From NCBI RefSeq assembly GCF_030253575.1, contig NC_080567.1, positions 34,997,501 through 35,061,500 of the forward strand: a DNA stretch of 64,000 bases, in the 5' to 3' direction. The notes under the pieces were generated by a model that searched no databases, was not told where the DNA came from, and saw only the letters and a program-made list of their open reading frames with translations. Positions within the stretch are counted from its first letter, which is position 1; the number at the start of each line of letters is the position of its first letter. This stretch comes from Rhododendron vialii. Its lineage: Eukaryota > Streptophyta > Magnoliopsida > Ericales > Ericaceae. A program made the position numbers and the translations under genes. Positions 1-13,100 of this stretch are shown piece after piece.

Positions 1-134
1 TACATATGATGTTTTCTGTGCTGTTCGAATAAGTCATGTATACACATAAAAGCCACTCATACACTCTTCAACAGATGAGCCATTACACGTTCGGGATGTA
101 ATCATATTAAACTAAGATCAGATAATGATTACTG

Positions 135-424
135 TTATGTACGTTCACCAGCCACAACTCTATTTTGTTCAATTAACTGTTGCCTTACTTTGTGAACAGC
201 GTCAGGGGAGCTGCAATTCTTGGAATCACCTGAAAGGAAAATAAAAAAATTATTTACTTAAAACATCAAACAACTCCATGGATGGTTTGACGGTATGCCA
301 TGCAGCAGCATAAAAGTTGGCACAAACTAGGCATCATTACCTTCAGGAACCAAAGGAGCTTGGGGACATCCGCGGAGATCAGTTCTGTGGCCGCAGTTAT
401 GACAAGTAACGGTATCGGAAGGCA
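135..424 (-). CDS. C-terminal two exons of an unrecognised gene
   Basis: On the minus strand two exons can be joined. The upstream one (about 424 down to 341) ends at a GTAATG donor. The last one (229 to 135) follows a TTTCAG acceptor and ends in TAA at 137-135. The joined frame is open and contains a small Cys/His cluster, TCHNCGHRTDLRGCPQ (C-x2-C-x8-C), then a charged tail ending VVAGERT. The 5' edge of the first exon is uncertain. I used the acceptor CTGACAG, but the same frame stays open to about 500 (reading WDYDFLFDLFWSHDF), so the exon may be longer. I do not recognise the family. The Cys cluster suggests a small zinc-binding element, which is inference. The rest of the gene was not located; it may lie among the noncoding-looking bases up to about 1500 or use exons too short to see. 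Confidence 0.45.
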
Positions 425-429
425 CTGTC

Positions 430-1560
430 AGATTGCCAAGTAAGTTCAGAAGTGCAAAATCATGACTCCAAAATAAATCAAACAGGAAGTCATAATCCCA
501 ATTACTATTCGGATAAAGAACATGAATATGCAGGCGTCATTGAGTCATTGATTCATGATTCCATTCATTGTACCACCAAAGGATTCTTAAGTGAGCAGAA
601 ATATAATCTTTGATGCATGATTCAATTCATTGTACCACCAAAGGATTATTAAGTGGGCAGAAATATAATCTAACATACCGCACATCATCAAAACATAAAG
701 GAAAGAAGGAAAAATATGCTTGAGGTTCGAGCGATCACAACTAGAAAAATCTAGGCCATGACGTAGAAAGAGCAGGTCATCGAATGGAAAGTTGAAATTC
801 CAGTAAATATCAATACACGGGGTGGGCCACATCTATTGATTGGGGGGATTAGGGGTGGGATTGGACCATTAATCCCCTCACCCCTCCTAATCCCATGTTT
901 GTATTGTTTTTAGTCCCGGGACTATTAGTCCCCACCGGACTAGTTATCCTTCAAGCTTGGGATAAAACAATCCTGCTAATGTTCCCGGGTTATAAAAACT
1001 TATTAAAGATAAGATCCTTTTTCTTGCAAGTAAGAATATATCAAACAAATCTAAACTACTATTAAAAATATTTTTGGATGATTACAATGATTGAAATATT
1101 CCTCTACAATCCGACAGATCGAAGTCATCGGACAATAGAGAAGCTAAGATTGAACACTCCCACCACACGAAGGCCAAGGTTTGACCGCGTTCCACAACCA
1201 TTCAGTTTCTCAATCGTTCAGTTTCTTAATCCAACCACTCACCTGCAATGGTACTTTCTTGTAAATAGACGTTGAGATTGGTTCTCCGAACTAGTCTGTC
1301 TATTAGATTGATATCAAGTTGCTCCTATAATTTAAAAAAAAAAAAACTAAAGGGATAACTCATGATCATTCCTTGTTGTCTTCTTTGCAAGTATCCTTGC
1401 TAATAGCATTTCTGCATGATAAAAGATGGAGTACTAGAAAGAATAAAACCAGAAAACAACGGTTCTAACTACCTTTTCCATTTCCCGCCAATCGTGGCGA
1501 TTCCACCGGTTCAAACCCCTATCTGAAAACAAAAGACAACCAAAACTGGCTCTGAACCAC
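430..1560. other. Intergenic or intronic stretch, mostly no gene seen
   Basis: It holds the 60-bp tandem duplication at 550-671. It also holds a small fold-back at about 846-896 (GGGATTAGGGGTG facing CACCCCTCCTAATCCC) followed by a palindromic TCCCGGGACTATTAGTCCC, which look like remnants of a small transposon. No convincing coding exon was seen on either strand. It probably includes the promoter of the DUF936 gene near 1450-1560. Confidence 0.4.
550..671. repeat. Tandem duplication, two 60-bp copies
   Basis: Bases 550-609 and 612-671 are near-identical (each contains ATTCATTGTACCACCAAAGG and ends AGAAATATAATCT), with about five differences and a period of 62 bp. Confidence 0.85.
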
Positions 1561-1961
1561 CCATTCTCATCACTCGCGCCTCTTTCGGATCTCTCGCTCT
1601 AATTCTGGTAAGTACCCTTCTCCAATCTTTAGAGAATTTTCAACGCGTTATCTCCAATTGGATAAACTTCTGCACAAACTCCAAAAATCCAACTCCATAT
1701 ATATAGACGTACTACCTGATATCTTTCTTGATTCAAGACGTTCACCCAGATTTTTCTACACAACCCATTTCGTGTTCTCGGGATTCTGATTCAATCTTTT
1801 GTGGGTTTCATCAATTTCGTTTTGCGCTTTTGATCCAATCTTTTGTGGGTTTCTCCTGAATGTTTCAGGTTTCAGATTACCCACCCTTCGCTCAATTGTT
1901 GTGCACGATCTTCCTATTGCAAGAGTTCATAAATCTTGGTCTGGGTCTTTTTATAAGCAAA

Positions 1962-4900
1962 ATGGCTTCTTTGAAGCCCGAGGTCCTCACGAAACTTCTT
2001 GAAGACATGAACGAAGAGGAAAAGGGGGATGAAGATGTTCGAAAGCCGGTCTTGTTGCAAATAAGAAGCATAATTCCTGTGTTGGAAGAAGGGGATCTTT
2101 GGCCTAATAGAGGGTTTTACTTAAAAGTTTCAGATTTATCGCACGCTATGTATGTATCTCTACCTCATGAACAAGATGAATTGATTTTGAGCAACAAATT
2201 GCAACTTGGTCAGTTTATATATGTGCAGAAATTGGAGGCTTCGTACCCGGTTCCAGTGCTCAGAGGTTTGATGCCTGTTCCAGGTCGACATCCTTGTGAT
2301 GGAGCTCCACAGGATATTGTGCCTGTGACCAATTTGGTTAAGTTTCTTGGGGCATCTGATTCAGATTCAATAAAGGAAAAGGGCGTTATTTTCGAGAAAA
2401 AAACAATAACTCGCGGGTTATCTGATTCAGAGTCTTTATTGGATAATAATAGCAGTGGTTATGGGGAGAGAAGGGATCACGGAAAGTTACGTTCTTTGAG
2501 TGCTTTGAAAGGTCAGCCTAGTGAACAGAGAAGAGGAGTGAATTGCATATCGAAAGGATGTGAAAATGATAAGATAAACTCGGATAGTTTGAAGGGGTAT
2601 CGGGATTCTGGTGATAATGATAGTGATTCTGAGAGTCCTAAGTCATCTGTGTCGTCCACACAGATATCAAAGAGAAGAAGCTGGACAGAAAGAGAACTTT
2701 TGGATGTTAAGGAAATTTTTGACTCCTCAGTTGCCAAGCATGAGACAAAGCCAAGGGCGCGTTGTCGCAGTACTTGTGTGAGTGCCGACTTCTTTTTTCT
2801 TTTCCATCTTGTTGTGCATAAAGTTTTGATGCAATGTGATTTTTGAAGTCAGGTGAACATGTCACCAAATGTAGCAAGCTAGATCAATACTATCCTACTT
2901 TGGCTTTTCTTAGGCTACATGGGTTCGGTTTGTCATTTCGTGCCAATCATAGTAATCACCAAAATTCTTTTTGCAGTTCGATAAGTAGAAACCCAATGCT
3001 TTTGGCCAGTTGCTATGTACTTTGTTAATTTGATTGATTATTTGCTGTTACATAGTGAACTAATGCTTCGGGGTTCCTTGACCAGTAGAATGCTGTCTTA
3101 CTCTTTTTCTGCATCGACAGGCTTCTCCCGTTCGTTCCACGAGGTATGACAGCTCCGAGGACAATTCTACTTCTACAACAAGAAGAAGAGTTGCCGGTTC
3201 TACCACAAATGTAGTAAAAAATTCTTCCAGAGGCAAGTCCACTGCTCCAAAGATAAACTGCAATGAGGAGACCTTATATACAGAAAAAATGTTTGCAGCA
3301 GTCGATGATACAAAAGTGGCAGAAAGTAGAATTTTGTGGGACTCACTCCCGTCAAGCCTAGCAAAGCTTGGCAAGGTAGAAAGCTTATGCATACTTCTCT
3401 TTGTATGATGTCCTGGCCCTTACTGGACAGCATGATGTGGCGTCATTACATTCAATCTTTCAAACTCAAAAGGCAATAACTTTTCCTTGCTAAAAAGAGG
3501 CTTCTGCTGCATCCTTGCATCTGGTTTTCCTGTATTAAATTCTATGCTTTTTTGTTGAGATGTATGAATGATCTTTCCCTTCTATTTACCTTGAAATTAA
3601 AAGTTTTGGTGGATCCCCATGTGGACTCGGCAGGAGATGATAAGACACAGAGATGTTGCTTTGCATGCTGCTGTTGAGGCTCTGCAAGAAGCTTGTGCTG
3701 CTGATAAATTGGTCAAATGCCTAAGGTGAGGAAGTGTCTTGTTAACCGCAGTTATAGTCCATGTATCAATCAGTTTCTATGGACAACGTGTCCGTAGTTC
3801 ACTTGTGGAATAAGTAGCAACACAAATATGGTTTAGCTTGTTTTATGGTAAATTAAGTAACTACTGATTCTAGTGAACATACCACAGTGTGATAGCTTAT
3901 CTGAGTGATTCACATACTGAGGGCGTTACCGGATGTGAATTCAGACACATGTTAGTTTCCCACTCTCTCTTTTTTTTTTTTTCCTTTCGATAGACTTCTC
4001 TATTCAGTTCAATGAACTTCAAAAATAGACTACCTTTTTTGTTGGAGATCAATTGTGCACCCTTTATTCCAGTGCATTTTCCATTTCTGGTTTTGACAAT
4101 TGCAATAGGACTTTTGGTCTATTGCTTGTCGTTATTTCCGCTTGATTTATTACACATCTTCCCGCAAGGAGTATTTTTCCGTGTAACATACGCATCGAAC
4201 TGAGTTGAATCAAATTTCTGTACCGCCTTCTATGTGGTTTGGATTTTGGGACTAAACAAGTTGCTCTGCCCATGACCATGTAAACGTATCATATGCTCAA
4301 GGGACATTACCAATCAACAATTTTAGGACTACCTTGGAGAAAAGTTCACCAAGTATGCACTTTACTTGGTACAATAATTAACTTGGATTCAACCTAGGAA
4401 GCTGCAATGCTGCATCCTTATAGACAGGAAGAGCAGACTATCAGTGGAATACACATAATTAGGAAACTCAATACTTGCACAGTCAACTTAAGTTTGAACT
4501 GAGAATTTTTCCTTTGCGAGGAAATAAAGCAAGTGTAGGTGATATAGAACCAAATGTTGCATTCTTGTCGGTTATGTGTCTATGAAGCTCTGGCAGTCCC
4601 TTTTATCCAACATCACTTTCTTTTTCTTTTTTCCTGTTCCAGTCTAGATTCCATCTGGGCAATGGTATTTTGCACTATAGCCAACGGAAGACTGTTTGCA
4701 GGGGCAGTGGCGTCAAGTACATGTACTACATTTTTCTGTTTTTTGGGTACTGTAGTAGATTTTCTTTTTCTTTTTTGGTGAGAAGTTACAAACTTTGGCT
4801 GATTCAGGTGCTAGCTAGCATTCTCTAACCCATATACCCCCTTCTTTCAGCACGTACTCACAGTTCCATTCATCAAACGGGGATGATCCACAACCAACCA

Positions 4901-5607
4901 TTGACAGGTTTTTCAATCTCCAAGATGACTTGGCTCAGACCAGATTAGTAGTCCAATCACTAACAAACATCACTCCACTCAGAACATCCGATACTGATAT
5001 CAACACCACCGGCTCAGTCAAGGAAGTGTTGAATCTAGCAGTCGAAAGAAAGAAAAATGCAACTTCATGGATCAAATCAGCAATAGCATATGATCTCTCC
5101 CCATGCACAAGCACAACAAATGGCGCCAACACAGTGAAGAAACCAACTACAGCTACTAGTCGGGTTACAAAACCAAAAACAGGATGTGTAATTAAGAAGC
5201 AAAGGAAGAATGTTGAGATTTCAGTTGGAATGACATCTGATAAGGATAAACCAACGGATTGGGTGAGAGGAACTACTTTGACCGGAGCTGCTGAGTTGGC
5301 TAATGTCTTAAATGAAGAAAGCCGGAGATCTTTCATGGGTTATGTTGAGAAATTTTTGGATGAGGTTGATAGTAGAACTTCTTGTATTGACTCACATAGC
5401 CGGATAGCTGGGATGATGTATCAGATCAAGAGAGTGAATGACTGGTTGGACATCGTCAATAAAGAGGCCAATTCGAATTCCACCATGGGGAATTGTGAAA
5501 TAGAAACTTGTGGAAGGATGAAGAAAAAAATATATGAGGTCCTACTGAAGCATGTCGAAAGGACTGCCATGGCGTTGGAAAACATGAAGGTGGTCGATCA
5601 AGATTGA
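1962..5607 (+). CDS. DUF936 family protein (plant-specific, function unknown)
   Basis: Coding exons: 1962-2777, 3121-3375, 3634-3725 and 4851-5607; the second to last junction is phase 2 and the others phase 0. They give 640 codons including the stop (639 aa). A 5'UTR exon seems to end at 1607 (CTG/GTAAGT), and the second exon begins near 1869 after TTTCAG. The chosen start is [17 protein letters not shown], because the DUF936 family begins this way; the longer upstream frame at 1860 reads through 5'UTR. The N-terminal 120 residues carry the DUF936 hallmarks ([51 protein letters not shown]). This fold resembles an OB-like module, which is inference. A Ser/Arg-rich middle follows ([13 protein letters not shown]), then the conserved C-terminal block [20 protein letters not shown] and ALQEAC. 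Arabidopsis members are uncharacterised or linked to microtubules, so no function is claimed. A polyadenylated 3'UTR probably ends near 5700-5730. Confidence 0.9.
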
Positions 5608-5729
5608 GAATTTGAAGATTTTATCAGATTTTTTTGTTAAGTCCTGTACATAGGCTTGAAAGTGATTGTGAGTAACTAATCAACAAGAGAACTTATAAAC
5701 TGTTGATAAATACATATACATTATTATTG

Positions 5730-7100
5730 AAAGCTTTGCTCTTATTTCGCTACATGCATATATGGATCTGATGCTTGTTCTACTTTTATATGTTTTGTCA
5801 ACTGGCAATAATTTCTGCATTTGTGAGATTGATGCAGCTTTTCTGATTTTGTTAAGTCATGCTCAGAAGATCCTCTAATGGGATGGTTCATTTCTTTCCA
5901 TCACACACTTACTAGTACTACATCATTGAGTTTGAGAATTGGGATAAAGCAACAAAGTCAAAATTTTGTACTAAATGATTTGTTTTTCCCCAAATTTGGT
6001 CTATGTTTCTATGCTTTCTGATTAGTATCGTCGAGAAGAAAAATATGATGTTAAAATTTGACTCAAATCTTGTAAAGATTAAGAGAAAACAACCAAAAAG
6101 ACCGTGTCAAAAATCCTCTAAAAAGTTAGTCTAAATTCACCCAAACGTATGATGCATCTTTAAAGTGTCACCTCAACAAGTAAATTTGACAAGAATGATG
6201 AAGGAATTAAACTTATCAAAATAGGTACCTGAAGGACGAAGAAACAATAAAGATTAAGAATTTAAAGATCTTGTTAAAATACACTAGTTCTAATAATTAT
6301 TACGTTAGTTATGTTATTGCTCCTTTAGAGATGCTCTAAACACCTACATGGAGTTTTCTACTACGTATGTTGTAAATGTAGTATTTTCAAGAAAGTGGAT
6401 CCTCTCCGGTTCAACATGAACGGAAGGAGACAGCTGTAATTAAAACCGTCCAATATAACAATCAATGGTTCGGATTCAATTCTTTGTGCGAAGAGTCTTT
6501 GAACAAATCCGAACCCTTGATTTTCCCGATGTATGTTACAGATTTGGACTATTACCTCTGGTCCAAATGTATAATTTGAGGGTTGAACTGGGAAAAAAAA
6601 AATCTAATTTATGGCATGAACATGTACGATATTGTAATTTACTCATCCTCCACGTATTTTAAGGACTTGGCGTATCGTTTACCCAAAAAAAAAAAAAAGG
6701 ACTTGGCGTATCCACCCCCACAGTTGACCGACACCTATTTTTGTTGGTCTTCAAAGTGGACTCTTCACGCACACAAAAACAGGTAAACAACTCCCCCAAG
6801 GAATACTCCTTCAACTATTACCCTAGTTTGCAAATTTTGGGAAATCCCAATCCTTTCATGGATTACGCTACTACTATATTTTCGCACCCAAAACCCAATA
6901 ATCCAATTGACAGAGACTTTACTCTTAATAAAGTATAATTTATTCCCTTTTTATTTATTTAGCGTTTTTCACGCATGCATCTGTATTCACTGCAGCAGCC
7001 AGCACTAGAGAAACTGAAGAAAATCATCCATCACCTCTTCCTAGATCGCTTACAGTGAATACCCAGATTTCTTCTTGTTGAAAAGCTTCCAACTTTTTTT
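5730..7100. other. Intergenic region with receptor promoter
   Basis: AT-rich spacer between two co-oriented genes. It contains a short direct repeat, AAGGACTTGGCGTATC, at about 6661 and 6700 separated by an A tract, and a stretch at 6400-6560 resembling dispersed repeats near 62.9-63.1 kb. The proximal receptor promoter and 5'UTR lie at about 6900-7112; an RY-like GCATGCATC occurs at about 6973. No coding exon was seen. Confidence 0.4.
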
Positions 7101-7112
7101 CCCGTGAAAGAG

Positions 7113-10100
7113 ATGGGGATTTGGAGGTCAGTATCGGTACTGTTTCTAGGGTTTCTGTTGCTCAATCTTTCTGTTGCTCGGTTCGTGGTGGAGAAGAACA
7201 GCTTCAGGGTGATCTCACCGGATAGCATAAAGGGTACCCACGACAGTGCCATTGGAAACTTCGGGATCCCTCAGTACGGCGGAAGCATGGCGGGGACGGT
7301 GGTTTACCCGAAAGAGAATCGGAAAGGGTGCCGGGGTTTCGACGAATCGGGAATTTCGTTCAAGTCGAAGCCCGGTGCTTTGCCCAGTTTCGTGTTGGTT
7401 GATCGTGGAGGTAAGTACTCTTTTAGTAATTTTGGGGGTAGTATGATGGTTTTAGATGGTACCCCTATGGTTAATTTTGTTGGTTCGATGGATGCTTGAA
7501 GTTAATTGTTTGATTGCCCAATTTCGTGTTGGTTGATCGTGGAGGTAAGTACCCTTTTCGTAATTTTGAGGGTAGTATGTTGCTTTTAGAGGTGTACCCT
7601 TTTGGTTCTAACCTTTCTATGGATGTTTGAAGTTAAATTGTTTGATTGTGGAGGTGCCCTTCTCGTGAGTTGGAGTAATCCACTTGTTTTTTATGTTCTA
7701 TTTTCTCTTAAGGATGATTTGTCACTAGATTGTGTATCAGGGTTTAGGGTTTAAGTCAAAGCCCGGTGCTTTTCCCAATTTAGTGTTGGTCCATCATGGA
7801 GATAGATCCCTTTTCGTAGGTTCAAGGATAGTATGTTGCTTATAGAGGGTACCCTTTTGGTTAATTTGATTGGTTCTATCTATGGATGTTTGAAGTTAAT
7901 TGTTTGATTCTGAAGGTACCCTTTTCTTGATTTCGAGGATGGTATGTTGGTTTTAGGGGTACCCTTTTGGTTAATTTGACGGGTTCTATGAATGTTTGAA
8001 GTTAATTGTTGGATTCCGGAGGTACCTTTCTCTTGATTTTGAGTACTCCAGCTCTTCTATCTGCTCTGGTAGGAAGATTTGTTACTATTTGGCATAGCAG
8101 GGTTTAGGGCATAAAAAGTCAAAGCCCGGTGCTTTGCTGAATTCCACTTTGGTTGTTTTCATAAATTTGATTAATTGAATCATTTTGGTCTCTGTAATTC
8201 TATGGGATGATGATTTGGTGCTAATTGAGGTACCCTTATGTTGAGTTTGATTTGTTTTTGGTTATAGACGTCGTTTAACTTTTTATGGATTTGGAATTAA
8301 TTGGTTGATTATGGAGGTACCCTTTGTATAATTTTGGTTTATTATGCTGTTTTCCAAGTTATTGATATTGGCAGGTTGATTTCTGGGTCGTGGGTTTTCT
8401 AGTTGATTGAAGCGTAGCCCTTTTCCTGTTTGCCTTGCAAAGTACATAGATTTTGTCACAATGGTTTCAACTTTTTATCACACTGAGGGGATGGGGTATA
8501 AACATAGATTTGTTTTTCTCCATCGGGCCATATTAAATAGTCTCGTGTTTGTTTTTTTCAGATTGCTTTTTCGCTTTGAAGGTCTGGAATGCCCAAAATG
8601 CTGGTGCTTCTGCAGTGCTTGTTGCAGATAATATTGAGGAAGCATTGATTACCATGGACACACCGGAAGAAGATAGTCAATCTGCCAAATATATTGAAAA
8701 TATCACAATACCATCTGCACTCATTGAGAAAAGTTTTGGTGAAAAGTTAAAGAAAGCACTCAATAGTGGTGAAATGGTAAATGTGAATCTTGATTGGAGA
8801 GAAGCTGTTCCACACCCAGATGATCGGGTAGAGTATGAGTTGTGGACCAACAGCAATGATGAGTGTGGGTTTAAGTGTGATATGTTGATGGAATTCGTGA
8901 AAGATTTTAAAGGTGCAGCTCAGATTCTTGAAAAAGGTGGCTATACTCAATTCACACCCCATTATATAACTTGGTACTGCCCTCAGGCATTCACAATAAG
9001 CAAACAGTGCAAGTCCCAATGTATCAATCACGGAAGATATTGTGCTCCCGATCCTGAACAGGATTTCAGCAGAGGTTATGAAGGGAAAGATGTGGTTCTT
9101 GAAAACCTAAGGCAGCTTTGTGTGTTTAGAGTGGCAAATGAGACCAAAAAGCCCTGGGTCTGGTGGGACTATGTGACTGATTTCCAAATTAGGTGTCCGA
9201 TGAAGGAGAAAAAATACAACAAGGATTGTGCTGAGAGTGTTATAAAATCCCTAGGTGAGTAACTTCCTGCCAAGAATGTTATAAAAATACAGGATTACCA
9301 ATGACCTTGTATGAACTGTACTGTAATTGTTCATGCTTCAACTTCGCAGGGCTAGATCTTAAAAGCATAGAGAAGTGCATGGGAGACTCAAATGCCGATT
9401 CTGACAATCCTGTTTTGAAAGAAGAGCAAGATGCTCAAGTATGAATTTCTTATTCTTATACTGGTGCTGTCCATATGAAGTACTAATTGGTGATACCATT
9501 CACTCACATAATTTTTAAACCTATATACTTTTGTGTAGGTTGGAAAAGGAACGCGTGGTGATGTAACTATTTTGCCTACTCTCGTTGTCAATAATCGACA
9601 ATATCGAGGTCTGCATGTAATCGTACTTCTTTTATGGAAACAGTAGTGCTCTTTTCTTGTACCTAAAACATATGATTCCAGGGAAGTTGGAGAAAGGTGC
9701 TGTTTTGAAGGCCATTTGTGCTGGTTTTGAGGAAACTACTGAACCAGCTGTTTGTTTGAGCGGGGGTAAATTCCTACTTTCTGATTTGAGCCAAATACTA
9801 ATATCAACATATCATGGTTTTGGGTTCGGACTCACAGGAGGAGTTTTCAAATGGATATCTTCTTTATTGCAGAAGTGGAGACAAATGAGTGTTTGGATAA
9901 CAACGGTGGTTGCTGGCGAGATAAAGCAGCCAACATAACTGCATGCAAGGTAGCTTTTCATGACTTCTTACCATTCGAAATTTTATGTTTTCCTAGTGAT
10001 TATAATTCTGACAGTTGCATAAATGTCTTTAGGATACATTTCGTGGGAGAGTTTGTGAATGCCCTCTGGTTGATGGTGTGCAGTTCAAGGGAGATGGATA

Positions 10101-13100
10101 CAGCAACTGTCAAGGTAAACAGTAGGCTTTATGACACAATATTATTTGGCAAGTCTAAACCTGTTTGGGAAACACGACGAAAAATGTCTACTATCTCGTA
10201 TCACCTACTTATAGACAAATAACTAAACTTAGATATCTTATTATGGCAGAGGAAATTTTTTAATCTGGTCTGTGTACCATGTCACCAAGTTCACATGGTT
10301 TGCTACAGACTTCCCCTTCCGAATTGTGCTCTTCAATCCTACTTTTTCAACATGATCACAGACAATGGAAGCAATATCCAGCAATCTAATAGCATTCTAG
10401 TCCTTCGGTATTTTTGTACAGTATGTCTTGGTACTTTTTGCTCTTGTTCCCACGTGAGTCCTTGTTTCTAAGTTGTGCCGCCTTTCTTTTATTTAAGAAA
10501 TGCTTCCTCTTTCACGTGCTTTCCCTCTTTTTTTTGATTAGTCTTGTGCCTTCTTTGGATGTCAACATTAAAAGATTAGAGAATTTTTCTGACCACTGCC
10601 AAGGGTATCTCAATTGTATCAATAACCAGGACACATAATTAGTTATCCACGATCCCACAAAAAAATGCTAATGTCTCAAAAGTTAGACCTTTTGGAGTAA
10701 GAATTGCATGGGCTAAATTGTTCATTACACATTCCTTGATAGGGGATCAAACATACAACACATACCTGGATTCTTTTGGAACTGCGAAATTTAAATAAAT
10801 ACTAGGGGAAAAATTCATATATTTTGGAATAGTTGGGTTCTATTGTTTAGTCATACTGAATCTTGAGCAAATTTTGGAAATTTAGCCCTCGGCCTCTAAA
10901 TCGCTATAACCTGATGTTTCTTGTTCTACCTAAAATTGGGGCGCAAGTTGAGAACATTGAGCTGTGTATGACTTCCTAGTGTATAAAAATTGGGGGTTTC
11001 AAGGTATGAAATCAGCTTAATTGTGTGTTGACTTCTGAAATCAGAAGCAGACTTAATTGATATTTGCCCCTTTGAAATGTCACTCATCTAAAAGTTTCTT
11101 GAAACATGTACTAACAAAATTAGGGCATAAAAATTTATCGTTTCCAATTACAGCTAGTGGACCCGGGCATTGCAAGGTGAATAATGGAGGCTGTTGGCAT
11201 GACACTCGAGATGGACACAGCTACTCTGCTTGCTTGGTTTGTGACATTTTGGCTGTTTCATATGTTCAAGTTATTTGTTTGCATCAAGATTAAGATGTTG
11301 ATTCTATGTTTTGCTGTCACCAGGATGTTGCTTCCGTGTTTGGGGATAGTCAATGCAAATGCCCTCTAGGGTTCAAAGGTGATGGTTTAAAAAGTTGTGA
11401 AGGTGAGAAGAGGACCTTTCATGATCAGCTTGTCATGTTGTTCGGCTATTTGGGAATATTATATTTTTGCTTAAATTGGAAGTTCAATTGGAGCTATAAT
11501 TATTTTTCACCTGAATACCATGTGCTTGAACCCCATACAATGGGTCGGATATTCTTTTGCCATGATTGGTGGTATCCTTTGAAGTTTTCTGTTGGCTTTG
11601 GGCAATATATGATATGTATATCCAGGATGAAGTCTGAGACTTGCAACACCAACTTCATTTGGGATATGACAGTTCGATTCTGCTGTGTGTGGGAGCTGTT
11701 ACCTCCTGCTATTTCTTGCCAATACTGTTGCTAATCCAGAAATTTAGTCATTACCAAGGCTTGTCATACCGAGACACATACTTACTTCGGTAAGATAAAG
11801 ATATTAGAGCACCATTAGACGAAATAACCGTGATGATCATTTATTCAGTTAATAAATGGTGCTTAGAACAACGAATATATCAGTAGAGATCTAGGTGCAT
11901 ATAATATCGGGTTAAAGATGATTGTTGCTTCTAACTTTTTCTGGGATGGCTTGTTAATGCTGTGTTCGCGATTCCTCCTCCAATAAAGTTGACTTCATTG
12001 ATGGGGGCTCTGTGTATATGGTAAAGTGAAGGGATGGTTTATATTATTTGGAACTTTTAGAAAAGAGTATGAGTTCTTATATAAGTTGGGGTCTGCAATG
12101 TCTCAATGAGTTTGAGAGAGGAAGCGGGACTTTTTGTGGCTGCTGGTGTTTCAAGTTTCAACATATTTTCTTGGTTTCAGTTCCTTGTTCCTAACGACTA
12201 GTTGCTTTTTCTGATAAGCAAGCCAAAGGCAATGTAGCCAATGAATATTACCATTCCTAATAATTGCTACATACTATGAAGGACGGTTTCTTAGTAGATA
12301 TGTCTGACTGGAAATGAATTGTGATGGATATGTTGGCTAACTTGGCTGGCATGGCTGCTCTTGATGGATGCCATCACTGCCATGTTTGTCTTGGACAAGG
12401 ATAGACACAGCCTGTATACGCGCGGTCCGAATTTTTAGTTTTATTTTCTTATCCTGACACAAGGACACGTCTTGGGCATGCATATCCGCAACCCAGTCAT
12501 GTTGCAGGACACGTTTGAAGTTTTGAAAAACATTTTGGCAGCCAAATTGTAAACAGGGGGGTTTAAGTTGAAAAAGCGTTCGGAAGGCACCCCTAAATCA
12601 GTGGGAAAACACTACTGAACAATCAAGCAACATGTATATACATATCGATCGACCTCTACCGGCAACCATTCTCACCCATCTGGTATACTCTATGCCTCTA
12701 TATCTCAGATACTCCACCACCAATACCATAAATAATATATATTATCCTCTTTATTCTTCTATGGATATCAGTTCTTTTGATATTAGTAGGAATAGGCATA
12801 TCTGATGTTGATATGTGTGATCTTTGGAATAGAGAAATCTGATATTGAGTTGACTTGAAAATCAATGAGTAGAAAATATGCTTTATGTGTCAAATTTGGC
12901 ATATGGCTTAGATCTAACCTATCCCCTAAATATTATATGTCCCAGGTGCTTGGTTGTCTTCTTGATCTGAAATATCTGTTTTTCATGTTGCGTATTCTTG
13001 CTGCACAGACATTGACGAATGCAAAGACAAGAAAGCCTGCCAGTGCTCTGAATGCAGCTGCACGAACACCTGGGGAAGCTATAAATGCTCATGCAGTGGA

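Noticed and set aside
4935..5336. 133-residue minus-strand open frame
   Set aside because: Antisense shadow of the last DUF936 exon.
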